From Lentzea sp. NBRC 105346 (GTDB lineage: Bacteria > Actinomycetota > Actinomycetes > Mycobacteriales > Pseudonocardiaceae), in the NCBI RefSeq assembly GCF_030269605.1, contig NZ_BSTQ01000012.1:1-64000 (forward strand): a DNA stretch of 64,000 bases, given 5' to 3'. The notes under the pieces were generated by a model. It was not told the DNA's origin and did no database searches. It saw nothing but the letters and a program-made list of their open reading frames with translations. The position numbers and the translations under genes are program-made. How positions within the stretch are numbered: the stretch's first letter is position 1; the number at the start of each line of letters is the position of its first letter. Below are positions 61,036-64,000 of this stretch, in pieces.

Positions 61036-61602
61036 ATGGCAGTGCACCCGATCCGGATCGCGGGCGACCCCGTCCTGCACAACCCGACGCGCGCGGTCGA
61101 GGCCTTCGACGACGAGCTGCGCACGTTGATCGAAGACATGTTCGAGACCATGAAGGCGGCCGAGGGCGTCGGGCTCGCGGCCAACCAGATCGGTGTCGAC
61201 CTGCGCGTCTTCGTCTACGACTGCCCGGACGACGACGGCAACCAGTTCCGCGGCGTCGTGTGCAACCCGACGCTCGAGACGTCCGAGATCCCGGAGACCA
61301 TGCCGGACCCGGAGGACGACTTCGAGGGCTGCCTGAGCGTGCCCGGCGAGGCGTTCCCGACCGGGCGCGCATCGTGGGCCAAGGTGACCGGCCAGGACGG
61401 CCACGGCGAGCCCGTCGAGGTGGAGGGCACCGGGTTCTTCGCGCGCTGCCTGCAGCACGAGACCGACCACCTCAACGGACTGCTCTACCTCGACCGCCTC
61501 GTCGGCCGGAACAAGCGCGACGCCAAGCGCATGCTCAAGGCCAACGAGTGGGGTCAGCCGGGACTCAGCTGGGATCCGTCCGAGCCGCGAGAAGAGGACT
61601 GA
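61036..61602 (+). CDS. def: Peptide deformylase
   Basis: The 188-residue metalloenzyme removes the formyl group from new proteins. All three motifs are intact: GVGLAANQ, EGCLSVPG and QHETDHLNG (HExxH). Its last 38 bp overlap the 3' end of the convergent aldo/keto reductase gene. Confidence 0.97.
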   Translation: MAVHPIRIAGDPVLHNPTRAVEAFDDELRTLIEDMFETMKAAEGVGLAANQIGVDLRVFVYDCPDDDGNQFRGVVCNPTLETSEIPETMPDPEDDFEGCLSVPGEAFPTGRASWAKVTGQDGHGEPVEVEGTGFFARCLQHETDHLNGLLYLDRLVGRNKRDAKRMLKANEWGQPGLSWDPSEPREED

Positions 61603-62497
61603 CGTTCTCCTCGACCTGAGCGACGGTCCGGCAACCGGGGATCGGCAGCAGCCGCGGCGACCGATCCCAGAGCCAGGCCAGCGCGCCCTGCGCGAGCGTC
61701 CGCCCGCCCGCGGTCAACGAGGAACGCAACGCTTCCCGCGCCGAGAAGAACGCCGGTGACGGCTGCCCGTCGACGAAGTACTCCATCCACTCCGGTGCGA
61801 GGGCGCGCACGTCATCACGGGGCAGGTCGAACGACTCCCGCGCCAGCAGACCCATCGCGAGCGGGCTGCGGCACAGCACGGCGAGGTCGTGCTCCTCGGC
61901 GACGGCGATCATCGCCGGCGCGTCCTCCATGACGTTCAACCGCGCCTGCACGACCGTGCAGTGCTCCCCCGTCGCGAAGAACGCCGCCCGCGCCGGGTCG
62001 TCGGTGCTCCAGCCGTACCACCGGATCTTGCCCGCGGCGACCAGTTCCTCGCACGCGTCCCGCAGCTCGAGAGCCAGCGGGAACTCCAGGTTCGTCAGGT
62101 GCAGCTGGTAGACGTCGATGCGGTCGGTGCCGAGCCGCCGCAGCGACGCCTCGACCGCGGACCGCAGGTACTCCGGGGAGGCGTCCTCACCGGTCGCCTG
62201 CTTGGTGCCGGCATCGAACGTGTAACCCCATTTGGAAGCGATCACGACGTCGTCGCGCACGTCACGCAAAGCCTCGCCGAGCACCGTCTCCGCGTGCCCG
62301 CACCCGTAGGTGTCCGCGGTGTCGTAGAGCGTCACGCCCATCTCGAACGCCCGCCGCAGGGCCCGCACGGACTCGGCGTCGTCCGCCGGTCCCCAGCCGA
62401 GCGGCTGGTCACCGCCCCACCACGGACCGCCCATCGCCCATGTGCCCACGCCCAGCGCGGACACCTCGATTCCCGAACGCCCCAGTGTTCGATTCAT
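61565..62497 (-). CDS. Aldo/keto reductase
   Basis: The 310-residue NADPH-dependent oxidoreductase has the catalytic set in YDTADTYGCG (Asp, Tyr), VIASKWG (Lys) and YQLHLTN (His), plus a late cofactor-binding region (LLPIPGCRTVAQVEEN). The substrate is unknown. The ATG at 62497 lies 7 nt from a MerR-type -10 region, which suggests a leaderless transcript under a MerR activator. Confidence 0.94.
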   Translation of the reverse strand: MNRTLGRSGIEVSALGVGTWAMGGPWWGGDQPLGWGPADDAESVRALRRAFEMGVTLYDTADTYGCGHAETVLGEALRDVRDDVVIASKWGYTFDAGTKQATGEDASPEYLRSAVEASLRRLGTDRIDVYQLHLTNLEFPLALELRDACEELVAAGKIRWYGWSTDDPARAAFFATGEHCTVVQARLNVMEDAPAMIAVAEEHDLAVLCRSPLAMGLLARESFDLPRDDVRALAPEWMEYFVDGQPSPAFFSAREALRSSLTAGGRTLAQGALAWLWDRSPRLLPIPGCRTVAQVEENVSPLLAARTDPS

Positions 62498-62504
62498 GCA
62501 CCTG

Positions 62505-62535
62505 ATGCTGGCTCCTGGAGCGCGCTCCAGGTCAA
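62505..62535 (-). promoter_or_regulatory. MerR-type promoter/operator with 19-bp spacer
   Basis: On the minus strand, TTGACC (62535-62530), 19-nt spacer, CAGCAT (62510-62505). The spacer and -35 edge contain the perfect 18-bp palindrome CCTGGAGCGCGCTCCAGG (62514-62531). Long spacers with central dyads are the hallmark of MerR-family activation. The regulator gene is not in the window. Confidence 0.7.
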
Positions 62536-62574
62536 CCCTGAAACCCAGTTGCACCGACCAGCGACCATCAGAGC

Positions 62575-63165
62575 ATGTTGGACAACCTGGCCGCGCTGAT
62601 CGCGGCGTCGTTCCTGATCGCACTGTCGCCCGGACCCGGCACGGCGCTGGTCCTGCGACAGTCGGTGCACGGGCGACGCGCGGCGCTGGCCACGGTCATC
62701 GGCATGGAGGCCGGGGTCGCCTGCTGGGCGATCGCCGCGGCGCTCGGCCTGTCCGTGCTGCTCACGGCCTCGGAGGTCGCCTATCACGCGCTACGCATCG
62801 GCGGCGCGCTGTTCCTGGTCTACCTGGGTGTGAAGGCGTTGCTCAGCAAGCCGCACGAGCTCACCGCACCGCCGGCGAGCAGCGCGTTCCGGTCCGGACT
62901 GATCGTGAACCTGGCGAACCCGAAGCTGGGCGTCTTCGCGATCTCGTTCCTGCCGCAGTTCGTGCCGTCGGACAACACGAGCCTGCTGTTGCTGTTCGCG
63001 ATGGTGTGGGTCCTAGTGGACACGGCCTGGTACCTGGTCGTCGTCGGCATTCTGCACCGCATCCGCGCCTGGCTCAGCCGCTCGCGCGTCCGCCTTGCGC
63101 TGGAAAAGATCTCGGGCGGCGTGCTGCTGGCGCTCGGAGTCCGGCTGGTACTCGACCCGCGTTGA
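62575..63165 (+). CDS. LysE/RhtB-family exporter
   Basis: The 196-residue membrane protein has five to six helices and the family motif SPGPGTALVLRQS near residue 18, with the later LIVNLANPKLGVFAISFLPQFV signature. Such transporters export amino acids or related metabolites; the substrate is not predictable. It is divergent from the aldo/keto reductase, sharing a 78-bp intergenic region. Confidence 0.93.
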   Translation: MLDNLAALIAASFLIALSPGPGTALVLRQSVHGRRAALATVIGMEAGVACWAIAAALGLSVLLTASEVAYHALRIGGALFLVYLGVKALLSKPHELTAPPASSAFRSGLIVNLANPKLGVFAISFLPQFVPSDNTSLLLLFAMVWVLVDTAWYLVVVGILHRIRAWLSRSRVRLALEKISGGVLLALGVRLVLDPR

Positions 63166-63801
63166 GATCGGGTCGCCCCGGCGCCAGAACAGCTCGGGGA
63201 GCCCGGCCAGCTCGGCCAGGTCGTGGCACTCGGCGAGGGCCGGATATCCGCCGGCGAGCACGTGGGCGCGGATCCGGTCCAGATGGTGCGGTTCGACGAC
63301 GTGGCCCGCGACCAGGAACGGCAGCAGCAACCGCCAGGTCTGCACGACGGTCGATCGGCGGCGGTGCGGTGCCCGCATCGCCGCTCGGGCGACGCGCAGC
63401 ATGTGCTCGTTGCCGTTCATGGTGTAGGGGTGCGCCGAGTGGTCCCACGACCACCGGCGTTCCTCGGTCACCGCGCACCGCACGCATTCGACCGGACCGG
63501 TGCCGAGCTCGGCGCCGCACCGCGAGCACGCGAGCAGCGTCATCGCCCAGTCGACGCAGGTCCACGGGTACTTTCCCACGTCGGCGCCGATCACCAGCTC
63601 GGCCAGTTCACGGTCCGCGAGCTGCTCCATGGATCGGAGGACTTCCCAGTCCGCCAACCAGAACTGGTCGAGCAGCTCGGCGCAGTACCGGCATTCGGGA
63701 TAGCCGCGGCCGGCCAGCTCGCCGCACGACGGGCACGCGGAGACCACTGCGGGACGTTCGCCTCGTCGCGCGCCGGGTGGGTACGGCTGGTGATCAGCCA
63801 C
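63013..63801 (-). CDS. Double zinc-ribbon protein of unknown function
   Basis: The 262-residue protein has two zinc-ribbon-like motifs, CPSCGELAGRGYPECRYC (about residue 22) and CSRCGAELGTGPVECVRC (about 92). A helical region follows (STVVQTWRLLLPFLVAGHVVEPHHLDRIRAHVLAGGYPAL). I do not recognise the family. The last 50 or so residues are read antisense through the 3' end of the LysE-family gene (153-bp overlap), so the true core ends near 63170. GTG at 63801 is the likely start. Confidence 0.75.
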   Translation of the reverse strand: MADHQPYPPGARRGERPAVVSACPSCGELAGRGYPECRYCAELLDQFWLADWEVLRSMEQLADRELAELVIGADVGKYPWTCVDWAMTLLACSRCGAELGTGPVECVRCAVTEERRWSWDHSAHPYTMNGNEHMLRVARAAMRAPHRRRSTVVQTWRLLLPFLVAGHVVEPHHLDRIRAHVLAGGYPALAECHDLAELAGLPELFWRRGDPISTRVEYQPDSERQQHAARDLFQRKADARAAEPGADAVQNADDDQVPGRVH

Positions 63802-63876
63802 GCGGGAAAGAGTAGGCCCAAACCGCCCCCTTGGCAGCCACGGCGCGCCCTGGCTATGGTCGGACGGACAACTCAA

Positions 63877-63970
63877 CACGCGGGAGCTCGCGCCACAGCG
63901 GGCTGAGAGGGTGACTCGACGGTGTCACCGACCGCCTGAACCTGACCGGGTAATGCCGGCGTAGGGAGGA
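63877..63970 (+). ncRNA. TPP riboswitch (THI element)
   Basis: The thiamine-pyrophosphate aptamer is recognisable from GCGGGCTGAGAGG (63898-63910; CUGAGA core) and from ACCTGACCGGGTAATGCCGG and GCGTAGGGA (63940-63968), with a variable stem between. It ends directly at the ribosome-binding site of the following gene, so TPP binding probably hides that site and lowers translation. Confidence 0.95.
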
Positions 63971-63976
63971 AATGTC

Positions 63977-64000
63977 GTGACGGCACTTGACGACCGCTCG
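63977..64000 (+). CDS. thiC: Start of thiC (phosphomethylpyrimidine synthase), cut by the window edge
   Basis: Eight codons are visible (GTG start, VTALDDRS), preceded by GGGAGG 8 nt upstream within the riboswitch tail. The TPP riboswitch and the typical actinobacterial ThiC opening M-T-A-L-D point to thiC. The rest lies outside the window, so the product is inferred from context. Confidence 0.65.

Overview
The window is a high-GC actinobacterial chromosome segment, most likely from the order Pseudonocardiales (a Lentzea-, Saccharothrix- or Amycolatopsis-like organism; inference from gene content, no rRNA present). The markers are a conservon, a WhiJ/DUF397 pair, LppU-family lipoproteins, an XPB-type helicase, a DasR-type chitin-sugar operon, GroEL2 under CIRCE control, and frequent ATGA/GTGA stop-start overlaps with GTG starts. 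I saw no rRNA, tRNA, CRISPR array, insertion sequence or prophage.

Layout. 0.3-16.8 kb: NAD-malic enzyme, a helicase-associated protein and its usual partner the XPB helicase (here split about 10 kb apart), a secreted Asp-repeat protein, a conservon (cvnA-D), an orphan NMT1-type substrate-binding lipoprotein and four tandem LppU/SCO3897-family paralogues. 16.9-28.1 kb: an accessory island with a WhiJ-like regulator plus DUF397 protein, a frameshifted gene, a YcxB-like membrane protein, a second truncated DUF397 copy, and a 2,710-residue RHS protein with a C-terminal PIN-like nuclease tip, translationally coupled to a probable immunity gene. 28.3-38.8 kb: small proteins, a Uma2 nuclease, a CapA lipoprotein and a form II carbon monoxide dehydrogenase-like molybdenum hydroxylase operon with maturation genes (MoxR, VWA, XdhC, CoxG). 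38.8-43.9 kb: a dasABCD-like chito-oligosaccharide importer plus GH20 hexosaminidase, and a CutC-family gene flanked by two DasR-type (dre) palindromes.

44.0-48.2 kb: a compact cluster of a Cys/His-rich 55-residue peptide, an ECF-like sigma factor, a coupled small protein and a TPR-CHAT protease. The peptide and sigma genes share a promoter-like 27-nt element placed 65-69 nt before each start. This is the strongest candidate for an undescribed regulatory or conflict system. 48.5-61.6 kb: a housekeeping block (groEL2, Ser/Thr kinase, cold-shock protein, AIM24, moeA, M48 protease, psd, pssA, a Cdc48-like ATPase, LytR_C, DUF3263, def) whose core order recalls M. tuberculosis Rv0429c-Rv0440. 61.6-64 kb: aldo/keto reductase behind a MerR-type promoter, LysE-type exporter, a zinc-ribbon protein, and a TPP riboswitch ahead of the first codons of thiC.

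Functional links: moeA and the XdhC/MoxR/VWA genes serve the molybdenum enzyme. Das proteins import and cut N-acetylglucosamine oligomers under DasR. Psd and PssA make phosphatidylethanolamine. The RHS toxin and downstream genes form an interbacterial conflict locus with visible recombination scars.
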